A stretch of DNA of 60,400 nucleotides from CAZTZL01 sp964617625 (GTDB taxonomy: Bacteria > Zhuqueibacterota > QNDG01 > DSAB01), in assembly GCA_964617625.1 (NCBI GenBank), contig CAZTZL010000010.1, positions 1 through 60,400 on the forward strand. The letters run 5' to 3'. The position numbers were made by a program, and so were the translations under genes. Below are positions 26,301-36,860 of the stretch, one piece after another. Under the pieces are notes generated by a model, which was not told where the DNA came from, ran no database searches, and worked only from the letters and a program-made list of their open reading frames with translations. Numbering within the stretch: the first letter of the stretch is position 1; each line of letters begins with the position of its first letter.

Positions 26301-29300
26301 GGCCATCCTGAAGTTCCTCTGGACAAGTTAATTATCACAAAAGATGCGGGTTTTGTACCGAATGGACTAGAGGATGTGGACATGCTTTATACAAACAGTA
26401 ATGGTGAGGCAGCAACAACCTGGAAACTTGCTCAAACATCAGGGATCAACCGTGTTGTGGCCAGAACATACAGTGTTGCATCAGCTGTTGAATTTGTTGC
26501 GACCGGTTTGGCCGATACTGCAAAGACGATTCAAAAATTAACCGACAATTTGACCGGTGTTGCTGGTGATACACTCAGCACACGATTAAAAGTGGCTCTG
26601 TTCGATAAATACGGAAACAAGGCCAGGGCCGGAACCAGTGTCACTTTTCANNNNNNNNNNNNNNNNNNNNNNNNNNNNNNNNNNNNNNNNNNNNNNNNNN
26701 NNNNNNNNNNNNNNNNNNNNNNNNNNNNNNNNNNNNNNNNNNNNNNNNNNTTCAAAATGTTCCGGTTACTTTTCAAATTGTAGCGGGAGACGGACATGTG
26801 GGTGTCCAGCCGAAGAACACCAATAATCTGGGAATCGCGGAAGATACGCTTTGGACCGGTTCAACCGCCGGCCTCATGAAGGTGATTGCACGATGCGGGA
26901 CCATCATGGATACAGTGGTTGTGGATTCCATTTTTTATCGGGGAGTTTCTACTCTTCTGGTAGGGGGCAACGAGCAAAGAATCAATATCAGCAGTACCTC
27001 GGGGAAAGCGCTTGAAGTTGTGGTTTATGATAAAAACGGTGCGCTTCTCTACAATTATCCTGTAACATTCAAAATTGCCAGTCCGACTAACGGATTTAAA
27101 TTCCCGAACGGAAATACTACTCTTGTCGTTTTTACAAGCAGCACGACTGGAAAAGCGTCGACATTTATTGTGGCGGGACCTGTTCATGGTTATTATAAAA
27201 ATATTGTCACAGCCACTGCTACGAACGGATTTAAAGTTATCGGAACGGAGAAATTTTCATTCAAGGTTCAATCAGAGGCGAACAGTATTGTTAAAAAGCA
27301 GGGTGATCAGGCGATTGGAGTTGTAGGACAGGTATTGTCAGAACCGTTGAAAGTGCAGATGTTAAGCAGGCTCGGCAATCCTGTGAAAGGGCAGCCAGTT
27401 ATATTCAGGGAAGTGAAAGGCAATGGATATTTCGAACCTTCTAAACTGCCAATGGATACTGTGTTTACTTCTGCAGACAGCGGTTATGCAATGGTCTATT
27501 ACCGACTTGGACCAGCTTCGGGGTATTTAAACAACGAAGTGGTTGCATATACCAAAAACATGGGGACGGACAGCATTTTCACGGCATTTCAACTTTCAGC
27601 GAAATCTTCGAAAGCGGATACAATTGTTGCGGTGAATGCAGTGAATTTATCAGGGGTAGTCGGGAAGCCATTGTCTTCTCCGATTGAGGTCAGACTTTAT
27701 GATGATAACGGCAATCCGGTCTCTTCCGACAGTGTCAAGTTTTCAATAACCAGTATTACCGGAGGTACACTGGACACACTGAATGCGACCATAAAGTCTG
27801 GGGATACAACAAGAACTGTACAAGTTAATCCGGTATCAGGAAAAGCATCCCTTATCTGGACATTGGGAAAGAAAGTGGGTACACTGAACAATATTCTGAA
27901 AGTGACTGCGCAGGACGTAACCGCGCCGAATGGGTTATTAAAAGGTGCACCTCTTTACTTTTATGCGTCTGCACAGGCCGATTCGGTCAGCTCGACTGAA
28001 TCGACAATAGCAGCGACCGGCCCTGTTTATGCGACAGCCAATGATACCAGCTGGATAACGGTTGTACTATACGACCGATATAAAAACCCAATAGTCGATA
28101 AAAAGGTGACTTTGTCGGTGACGGGCGGCACCAATAATATTCTTCATCAACCGCCCAATACAGATGAAAACGGAATGGCGGTCGGCTATCTCTTTTCTTT
28201 GACATCGGGCTGGAAAACAATCAAAGCCAGTGCGCAGGGGATTACCCTTCTGAGTGAAGCGAATGTGCGGTTCATGTCCGACGGCGCAAAGGACATGAAT
28301 TATGTTTCCGGGGACAATCAGATCGGGAATGTTAACACCGTATTGAAAGATTCTTTGGTGGTTGAGGTGGTCGATCAGTTTAACAATCCAGTAGCGGATG
28401 CTCCGGTCACTTTTAATGTTCTTCTCGGTGGAGGCAAAATTATAGAACAGGACAATATCAGTAATGAAAACGGTCTCGCTTATGCCAGATATGTTCTGGG
28501 ACCCAGCCCGGGAGAAAATCTTGTAAAAGTCACTTCGGATGCAATACAGAACTCCGTTCTTTTTTCAGCCAATTCGCGGAATAAAGGAGCTGTATCCATG
28601 TATTATGTGTCGGGCAGTCCGCAAACGCAAAGCGCCGGGGAAATATTGGCAAAGCCGTTTGTGGTGATGGTGGAAGATGAAGATCATTATCCTGTAGCAA
28701 ATGTCAGCATTACTTTCCAAAATAAAACCAGTTTCGGGAAATTGGAAACCTCCTCACCTGCCAAGACCAACGAATACGGACAAACCAAAGTGTGGTTCCG
28801 TGTGGATACGCTCACAAATAAAACGAGCCGCATCGAATCAAAGAATGAAAGTCTGGCCGGCTGGCCGGTAACTTTCTTTGCTTCGAGCACATCCGGCGCA
28901 GCGAGAAAAATGATTAAGGAAGAATCCAGTGACAATCAGGAAGGCTGGATTGGAGGCGCAACTCCGAATCCTCTTATTGTGTATATTACGGATCGATACG
29001 GAAATTCAGTCAGCGGGAAACTGGTTAAGTTCAGCGTATTAAATAATGGAGATGCAAAAGTTCAGGGCGGCGTCAGTGTCACTGTGGTGAGCAATTCTCT
29101 TGGAATGGCATCGGTTCCTGTTACTCTGGGGAATACAACGGGTGTCATTAAAATAGAAGCCAGCACGAGCAATCCTCCACTGGAAGGTTCACCGCTGGTG
29201 TTTACGATTACTGCCAAGACGGCTGATAACACTTTAGCTATCAGCAAGTTTAAGGGGGATAATCAAAACGGAACAGTGGGTCATCTTCTCGCATTACCAT

Positions 29301-30685
29301 TATGTGTCAAAGTAGTCGATTCCAAAAATAATCCGGTGCCGGATCGTCCTATCTATTTTCTTGAATCGGGCAATGGATCAATCATTGAAACGTCCCAGGT
29401 ATCGACGAATAGTAAAGGTTTGGCATCGGTTCACTATCAGGTTGGATTGACACCAGGAACGGAAGAGGTGCGGGCGATTGTCGGTGGAAATGAGGTTCAG
29501 TTTACCATTAATGCCGTTTCGAATGCGAACATTCCCGTTTTAAACAAAGACATCATCGATCCAAATTATGCTATTGTTGAAAAAGCGGATTCTCCGCTTC
29601 GTATTCCTCTTGTGGCCAGCGATCCGGATATTTCATCCGGTGATACGCTCAGGTTTCAACATGGGGATATCGATCCTCCGGTTGGAGCCAGTATTTATAA
29701 ACAGTCCGAATCCACTGCTGCATTGTTGTGGACACCCGACTGGGATCAGGAAGGCGTATATTCCCTGATTTTGCAGGTCGTCGATACAAAAGGAGGATTT
29801 GATGAAGCCAATGTTGTTGTGAATGTCATTAATAACGACAGACCTCCCCAAATTCTTGGCCGGCATCCGGCCGGGGATACCACGCTGACTTCCGGTCAGA
29901 CAGTACCGTTCTGGATAAACGCCTGGGATCCGGATAGTGATCCGCTTACCTACCGGTGGACTGTCAACGGAAAGGATGTATCCTGTCCTTATGCCCAGTT
30001 TTATTACAGTATCGATAAAGAGAGCGCGGGAAATGAGACAATCATTGCATCTGTCAGCGACGGTGAAGTAATCACTACTACAACGTGGGTGCTCAATGTA
30101 ACGTCTTCGGTTGAACTTGTCGATTTTAATGCCCAGTTTGTGAAGGATCTGTTGGAAGTCAAGGTAAATTGGGCGACTTCAAGCGAAATGGACAATTTAG
30201 GGTTCCATGTCTGGAGGAGTTATTCTGACGAAGGGGAATATGAGAGGATCAATGAGAAGATAATTCCAAGCACAAAAGATGGAGAATATACTTTTGTGGA
30301 CAAAGGGATTGAAGTGGGCCGTACGTATTACTATAAATTGATCGATGTCGATGTTCGTGGGAATCAGAAGGAACATGGACCGATTATGATTCAAATACCA
30401 CGGCCTGAAAAGTATGCTCTTTCCCAGAATTATCCCAATCCATTTAACCCAGGCACTATCATCCAGTACGAAGTCCCAAAACGCGAACACATATCATTGA
30501 TTATCTATAACATGATGGGACAGCGTGTGGTTACTCTTGTTGATGAGGTTACTGATCCGGGATACTACACGATGAGATGGAATGGCAAAAACGAATTTGG
30601 GAACGATATCTCGACAGGCATTTACATTTATCGACTGACCAGCCCGAGCAAAGTGCTCACACATAAGATGATAAAAATGAAATAA
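23364..30685 (+). CDS. Giant secreted SGNH-hydrolase/bacterial Ig-repeat protein with type IX-like sorting domain (interrupted by assembly gap)
   Basis: At least 2400 residues are visible. A signal peptide (ending LVAQ) comes first. The SGNH hydrolase domain has GNSITWG (about 37), LGTND (about 132) and DHTHPNETGY (about 247), holding the expected Ser, Gly/Asn and Asp-His residues. Then come a jelly-roll-like region, a fibronectin III domain (about 484-590), a second jelly-roll-like region, and a row of Big_1/invasin-type Ig domains. The first Ig is split by a carbohydrate-binding-like domain (about 855-995). After the gap one partial and eight full Ig domains follow, then a cadherin-like region. 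Last is the C-terminal sorting domain with SQNYPNPFNPG. The frame resumes after the gap in the same Ig domain type, so I treat it as one gene. AGGAGG lies 9 bases before ATG 23364. An acetyl-esterase acting on polysaccharide is plausible but inferred. Confidence 0.85.
26651..26750. other. Assembly gap (100 N) inside the giant gene
   Basis: The run is exactly 100 N, a scaffolding placeholder. Left flank ends in an Ig strand reading TSVTF; right flank starts within a similar strand reading NVPVTFQIV. Only four bases overlap between flanks. The visible coding length leaves remainder one on division by three, so the missing length must be 2 modulo 3 if the gene is intact. Loss of about one Ig repeat is likely. 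Confidence 0.9.
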
Positions 30686-30714
30686 CGGAGTGGTTGTCAG
30701 CGATACCGAATACC

Positions 30715-30757
30715 AAAGGAAGGAGTTGAAATAGTGATCTCAGCTCCTTCCTTTTTT
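30715..30757 (+). terminator. Rho-independent terminator after the giant gene
   Basis: Stem AAGGAAGGAG (30716-30725) with CTCCTTCCTT (30744-30753) followed by a run of T to 30757; 30 bp past the stop codon. It separates this gene from the next two secreted-protein genes. Confidence 0.85.
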
Positions 30758-30829
30758 CGATATTTTCCTTTATCTGTTCAAATAATGTGCTTGGGATAAA
30801 GGAAGTCATTTATTAAATTAGTGTACCTT

Positions 30830-32863
30830 ATGAAGCGTTCAATCCAACTATCGCGATTCATTGTCGTCATACAGATCTTTTTTTTATTGATCTGGAAGAC
30901 GCAGGCTTATTCCGGGGCACCGCATATCGTATCCGGAACATTGAAATATGCGAATGATACCTCTCCTGCTTCGGTTTCTATTCTGGCCCATCTTGTTAAA
31001 AGACCGACGGAAGTTATAACGGGCGGTTATAGTGGAGGCGACTGGACCATTCAATGCGGATCATTTCCGTCTACCTGGTCAATCGGGGATATTCTTCGTG
31101 TTGATTTTGACGACGGAAACGGAAAGACGGCTTCTGCAGAAATCTTCCTGACAACTGAAGAAACTGATAATGCAGGCGTAAATGTCCTAACCATATCCAG
31201 CGGCATCCATCACGATTTTTTCATTTCAATTCCCGACACACAAGTTTACCAGGGGACGACAATCAAACTCCCGATCCGAGTAAGCGGATTAGAAATCCAG
31301 GATTCAGTTGTGGCCTATCAGGTCAAAATCGGTTTCGAAAAAGAAGTGATACAGGCAGTAGGCGTTTCCAGTGCAGGAACCATGACGCAGATGTGGGGAA
31401 CTCCTTTTTCTCATTCCGAGGAGGATGAGATTACTGTTGGAGGAATGACCACCAATCAACCTTCAAAACGTCTAATTGCCGACGGCGGTAATCTGGTTAA
31501 TATTTCTTTTCTTATTCAAGGAGTCCCTCTCGATCCGTCATCCGGAAGCACACTGCTGCGATTTATGGACGCAGTTATTTTTACACTAAATGAAAGAATT
31601 CCTGTTGCAAATACACAAACCGGTCTTGTCACAGTACTGGAAAGTCCATCGGTGGTTTCAAGGCAGTTGACACTCTACCCAGGCGGGAACATGATTTGTT
31701 TATCGGCGGTTCCTGAAAATCCCACACTGCCTGATATTTTAAATAATCTCCCCGTGGGTTATATTTTCGGTTTTCAATCCGATCAGGATCCTCCCAAATC
31801 CTGGGAGAAAAATCGACCCATCAATGATCTACTGTATCTGGATGGCATTCATGGGTACTGGATGAAGTTTGATTCCGGCAATACGGCTGTATGGAACGTT
31901 CCGGGAACGCCTGTTTCGGTTACAACTCCACTGCCAGTTCATCGCGGGTGGAATCTTGTCGGATATTTGCCCCAATCGGCGGATTCTATCACTCATGCCT
32001 TTCAAACATTGGCACCGTATTATAATTACGTTTTGGGTTATGAAGGCGGAGAAGGTCCAAAGTCCTGGGTACGTGAAAAGCCGGCATTTCTGAATGATCT
32101 GAATCTTTTGTCTCCCATGTCCGGTTACTGGGTCAGGATGGACAGCGCCAGAACACTGGTCTATCCGTCGGCAGGGTACATGCCGCCCCTGGCTCGGGCA
32201 AATCCTTCTTTCATCCAAATCCAGCAGGACAGTATTACCGGACCATGTGTGACGCCATGGTGGTGTGACTTCTGGGCGATCCAGCCTGAAATACTTTCCC
32301 CGGGAGATTTGATTTGGGTTTTTGACGGGAACAATGTTCTTTGTGGCGAGACACAGGTCACAGAGAACAGAGGATTTTTAGTGCATGTTTTCGGAGACGA
32401 CGCATCGACGTTGGACAGGGATGAAGGTGCTGAAGCCGATGAAACTGTTCAATTTGTTGTGAACGGAGAACCTGCCAGGATCATTGATGGCGATCCGGTC
32501 TGGATTGACCGGGAATCGAAATGTGTCAAACTTGAACTTAATCCGAGCGGTGTCGATTTTGACAAAAAATCCTGTCTTCCTGAAAGAGTGGGACTTGAAC
32601 AGAATTATCCGAATCCTTTTAATAGCAGTACGGTGATTCCTTATACCATTTCTTCGCCGTCGAAGGTTTGCATTCGTATTTATAATATTTCGGGCAGACT
32701 GGTTCGCATCCTTTCTGATGATGAATTAAAACCGGAAGGTTCATACCGGGCAATCTGGGACGGTAAAGACTGGCAGGGCAGACTGGCTGCAAGCGGGATT
32801 TATTTCTGCCAACTTCAAATAGACCGGATTAAACAAATGCGTAAAATGATTTTCATGGAATAG
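30830..32863 (+). CDS. Secreted cohesin-like multidomain protein with type IX-like sorting domain
   Basis: About 677 residues. The signal peptide ends near QAYS. A beta-rich domain follows, then a cohesin-like domain (about 125-270; ISIPDTQVYQGTTIKLPIRV, VVAYQVKIGFEKEVI). Two copies of a ~75-residue repeat (about 275-440) hold the parallel pieces SWEKNRPINDL/SWVREKPAFLNDL and GIHGYWMKFDSG/PMSGYWVRMDSA. A module with CDFWA (about 470-575) is shared with the next gene. The sorting domain contains EQNYPNPFNSS and ends KMIFME. No dockerin partner was seen. Start ATG 30830 is chosen over an in-frame GTG at 30821; neither has a clear ribosome-binding site. It lies 22 bp before the next gene, so the two are likely an operon. 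Confidence 0.82.
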   Translation: MKRSIQLSRFIVVIQIFFLLIWKTQAYSGAPHIVSGTLKYANDTSPASVSILAHLVKRPTEVITGGYSGGDWTIQCGSFPSTWSIGDILRVDFDDGNGKTASAEIFLTTEETDNAGVNVLTISSGIHHDFFISIPDTQVYQGTTIKLPIRVSGLEIQDSVVAYQVKIGFEKEVIQAVGVSSAGTMTQMWGTPFSHSEEDEITVGGMTTNQPSKRLIADGGNLVNISFLIQGVPLDPSSGSTLLRFMDAVIFTLNERIPVANTQTGLVTVLESPSVVSRQLTLYPGGNMICLSAVPENPTLPDILNNLPVGYIFGFQSDQDPPKSWEKNRPINDLLYLDGIHGYWMKFDSGNTAVWNVPGTPVSVTTPLPVHRGWNLVGYLPQSADSITHAFQTLAPYYNYVLGYEGGEGPKSWVREKPAFLNDLNLLSPMSGYWVRMDSARTLVYPSAGYMPPLARANPSFIQIQQDSITGPCVTPWWCDFWAIQPEILSPGDLIWVFDGNNVLCGETQVTENRGFLVHVFGDDASTLDRDEGAEADETVQFVVNGEPARIIDGDPVWIDRESKCVKLELNPSGVDFDKKSCLPERVGLEQNYPNPFNSSTVIPYTISSPSKVCIRIYNISGRLVRILSDDELKPEGSYRAIWDGKDWQGRLAASGIYFCQLQIDRIKQMRKMIFME

Positions 32864-32885
32864 ACACAGCTTGCCTGTTTTATTT

Positions 32886-35800
32886 ATGGACCATATTTCA
32901 TATAAAAAAATAACTTTCTATTTTCTCCTGTGGGTTGGACAGATTTTTATCGCACCGGCATTTGCACAGGAATTTTGTGATTTCTGGGGAACAGCCCACT
33001 ATCTGGACCGAATGGTCAGCAGCGGAGATGTGATTGATGCTTACGATGCATCCGGGAATTACTTGGCACGCGCTTATGCTGTGTCCAACGGTTATTATAG
33101 TATTCATGTTCCCGGGGATGATCCCTCGACTGCCGAAAAGGATGGTGCTATTGCAAATGAAACCATTTATTTCGAGGTCAACGAAGATTCCGCACTTGTC
33201 ATATCCGGCGACAACCGCTGGATCAAAGGAGTTCGGCGATGTGATCTTCAGGTGCCGATGGGGCCTGCCAGAGCAAAACCGGGCGGACCTTATTTTGGNN
33301 NNNNNNNNNNNNNNNNNNNNNNNNNNNNNNNNNNNNNNNNNNNNNNNNNNNNNNNNNNNNNNNNNNNNNNNNNNNNNNNNNNNNNNNNNNNNNNNNNNAT
33401 CTTCAGGTGCCGATGGGGCCTGCCAGAGCAAAACCGGGCGGACCTTATTTTGGTTCCGAGGGTTCAATGATTGCATTTGACGGGTCGCTTTCCGTAGGCA
33501 TTGTCAGCTCCTTTGTTTGGGATTTTGGGGACGGCAGCTCCGGCACGGGAGTCCGTCCAAGTCATACCTATCAGGATGATGGAACATATACGGTCACTCT
33601 AACCGTTTTTAACGACAGCGGAGATGATAATACCAAATCGACAACAGCCACTGTTTCAAATATTGCACCTGTGGTGCAGGCAGGAAATGATAAAACTGCC
33701 GATGAAGGTGCATCCGTCTCTTTTGGCGGATCAGCTTTTGATCCGGGAGTACTCGATATTCTTGTGTATTCCTGGAATTTCGGCGACGGCCAGAATGGTT
33801 CAGGAAAAGATGTCAGCCATATTTATCGCGACAACGGCACATTCAAAGTCAAACTTAGTGTCAATGATGGTGATGGAGGAATTGGAATCGACAGTCTTTT
33901 CGTTGTCGTATCCAATCTTCCACCAACGGCCGATGCAGGTGGCCCCTATTACGGAATTGTTCAACAGCCTGTCCAGTTTTTCGGAAAAGCGACTGATCCA
34001 GGAGCGGATGATACGTTCAATTATGACTGGGATTTGAACGGGGATGGGATATATGATGTTTTTAATGAACAAAATCCACAAAAGACATTTTTATCAACTG
34101 GAACATACAATGTTTATTTAAGGGTGACTGATGATGATCTGGCCCAGGACACGAGTAAAGCCGTTGTTCATATCGAACAGGGGATGGCAGTTACTTTCCA
34201 GAGCCAGCCGAAAACGGGATTTCAGGTTATCGTCAACAATCAGACTTATCAAACACCCGTGACACTGTACCTCATGCCGGATTCGCTTTATACGGTTGAA
34301 GCTCCGGAAATTCAATCCGGTTCAACCGGAATACGATACAATTTCAATTACTGGAGTGACGGTAAATCGAGAATTCACTCAATTATCGGACCTTCTACAC
34401 AGACTACCTATACATCGTATTATCAAAAACAGTACCGTGTTGACATTGATGATGAAAATATCGGCACCAATGTTACCGGAGAAGGCTGGTACCAATCGGG
34501 CGCACGGGTGGATATCGGCATTGATGCCAGTGTCGTGGATGTACTTGGCACTACGCGTTATTTGTTTCAAGGATGGGTTGGATCCGGAAAGAATGCGTAT
34601 ACAGGCGTAAATAACCCGGCAACATTTTATATTTCAGATGAACCGGTTACCGAGAAAGTTCAATGGAAAACGCAGTATTATCTTACATTGGATTCTCCTG
34701 AAAACAGAGGAAACCCGCAATTGTCAAACTGGTATGATAAAAGATCATGGGTGACATTTTCAATAGAAACAATGGTTCAAACCGGTACTGAAGAACGGTT
34801 TGTTTTTGATCGATGGAGCAGTTCGGATCAGTACGGTTATAACGGTACCGAGTCAAGCCACAGTTTTCTCATGCTGGGCCCTGTTAAGGAAGAAGCATTA
34901 TGGAGCCATCAATTTGCCTTTTCAGCCCAAAGCGATCCTATGAATGGAGGGAGTGTACTCCCTTCGCAGGGATGGGTGAATCAGAATGAATCTGTTTTGC
35001 TGACTGCTGTGGGCAATAGCAGCAGTAATTATGTGTTTTCATACTGGACGGGCAGTGCAGGCGGCAGTGCAAATCCATTAACACTCGTGATGAATCAATA
35101 CAAGGAAGTTATCGCCCATTTTACTGAAGGTACTGGCAATGTGATGCTCAATACCTCTCCCGAAGGTCTCAGTGTGACAGCGAATAGTACGGTTTACATT
35201 GCGCCTGTCATGTTTGATTGGACTCCCAGTTCAACAAAGACATTGGGAACCGAAGAATCGCAGGGAATCAGCAATGCGGAGACAATTCAGAAATTCAATC
35301 ATTGGAGTGATGGCGGGGCAAGGATTCATAATATCACCGTTCCGAGCAATCCGATCACATATACCGCTTACTTTCAGGCGTCCCATTTCCTGGATATTGT
35401 TTCTGATTACGGAAGCCCCTCGGGCGAGGATTGGTATGTGGAAAACAGCACGGCTACAATTTCGGTAGACAGTCTTGTAGAAATCAGCAGTCAGGTACGG
35501 CAGTGCTTCCATGGATGGATAGGCACGGGAGCCGGTTCTGTCACAAGCAATAATCGCACACTGCAAATCAATATCGAGGGTCCGATTAAAGAAAAAGTGC
35601 AGTGGTCGCCTCAATTTTCGCTTCAAACCGGATATACACCGTCTCATGTTTCGGTCGTTCAGATTCAAAAAACGCCTCCGGGGCCGTGGTACAATTTGGG
35701 AACCCAGGTTCAATTAACGGCATCCTCTTCCGATCCGATTTATACTTTTACTGGATGGAGCGGTGATGTGATTAGTAAAAATTCTTCAATTCAGGTTGTT

Positions 35801-36772
35801 GTTAACGGCCCAATGGAGCTGACTGCAAATTTTTATACACCACAACGTCCTCCTGTTGTTGAAAATTTACCGGACATCATACTCATGGAAGATGAAGTAT
35901 TTGAGCGTTCTTTCGAGTGGCTGAGCGGGTACGTCAGTGATCCGAGCGATCCGCTTAAACTGTTGAATTTCAGTTTTGAAGGTGCTCCGCATATTCATGG
36001 AGAGGTGGATACGCTTGCTCAAAAATACAGAATTGTTCCTGCCTTGAACTGGTGGGGAGTTGAAAATGTTATTCTAAAAGTTTCGGATCCTTATGAATTG
36101 TTCGATGTCGATACATTTAAAGTAACCGTTCTGTCCCAGGATGATCCTCCTGGTCCGTTTAAATTATTGTCCCCGCCGGACAGCACCGATTATTCTGTCG
36201 GAGAATGGTCGATTGAATTTATCTGGGAATCTTCCGAAAACGTCGATTTAAACGATTCGATTTCCTATAATTTCTATCTATGCAAGGACAAACAATTTTT
36301 GAATCCCGTTGTGGTCATCGAATCAAGAAGAGATACTTCACTTATCATCAATACACCGGTTACCGGATCATATTGGTGGCGTGTTATCGCAAAAGATGCC
36401 AGGCCTCCTCTTGATGACGGTGTCCAATGCGATCGTGATTTTCAAATAAGCATTGTTTCCAGCAGTGCTGAAACGAATGAAGATAATCTGCCTAAAGCAT
36501 ATGGTTTATCCCAGAATTATCCCAATCCATTCAATCCGGAAACATTAATCCGATATCAATTACCAAAACCGGGCACGGTTCATCTTTTGGTGTATGATAT
36601 TTGCGGACGATGTGTTCGGACTCTTATTAGTGAGAAAATGCAAGCTGGTTATCATCAAATCGTTTGGGATGGAAAAGATCACAACGGAAAATATGTGGCG
36701 TCGGGGATGTATTTTTTCGGCATCGATGTGAACGGTTTCGTCAGTGAAAAGAAAATGATTTTACTGAGATAA
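32886..36772 (+). CDS. Secreted PKD/InlB-repeat protein with type IX-like sorting domain (split by false assembly gap)
   Basis: Removing the 100 N and one copy of the 55-bp duplicated flank gives a continuous frame of 1243 codons plus stop. Order: signal peptide ending PAFAQ; CDFWG module (about 29-118) homologous to the CDFWA module of the previous protein; three PKD domains (FVWDFGDGSS; YSWNFGDGQN; YDWDLNGDG). A long series of InlB-B-type repeats follows with recurring FNYWSDG/FNHWSDG and GW.G patterns. Then a cadherin-like region, a fibronectin-like region, and the sorting domain with SQNYPNPFNPE ending KMILLR. Likely a surface-bound or secreted adhesin or matrix protein; no catalytic domain is visible. 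ATG 32886 is preferred over TTG 32871. Confidence 0.85.
33244..33453. repeat. 100-N gap flanked by identical 55-bp sequence (unmerged contig overlap)
   Basis: Bases 33244-33298 and 33399-33453 are identical over all 55 positions and abut the N run 33299-33398 on each side. Collapsing them restores one open frame through the PKD protein. The gap is therefore an artefact; nothing is missing. Confidence 0.95.
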
Positions 36773-36800
36773 AAAAGAAAATTTTATCTTACTGAAAAAT

Positions 36801-36835
36801 AAAAAAGCCAGGACAATTCAGCCCTGGCTTTTTTA
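36801..36835. terminator. Bidirectional terminator between the PKD gene and the FadL gene
   Basis: Stem AAAAAAGCCAGG (36801-36812) with CCTGGCTTTTTT (36823-36834); A and T runs on both sides make it usable by both converging genes (stops at 36772 and 36861). Confidence 0.88.
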
Positions 36836-36860
36836 TTATAAATTTTAATATCGGGTGAAT

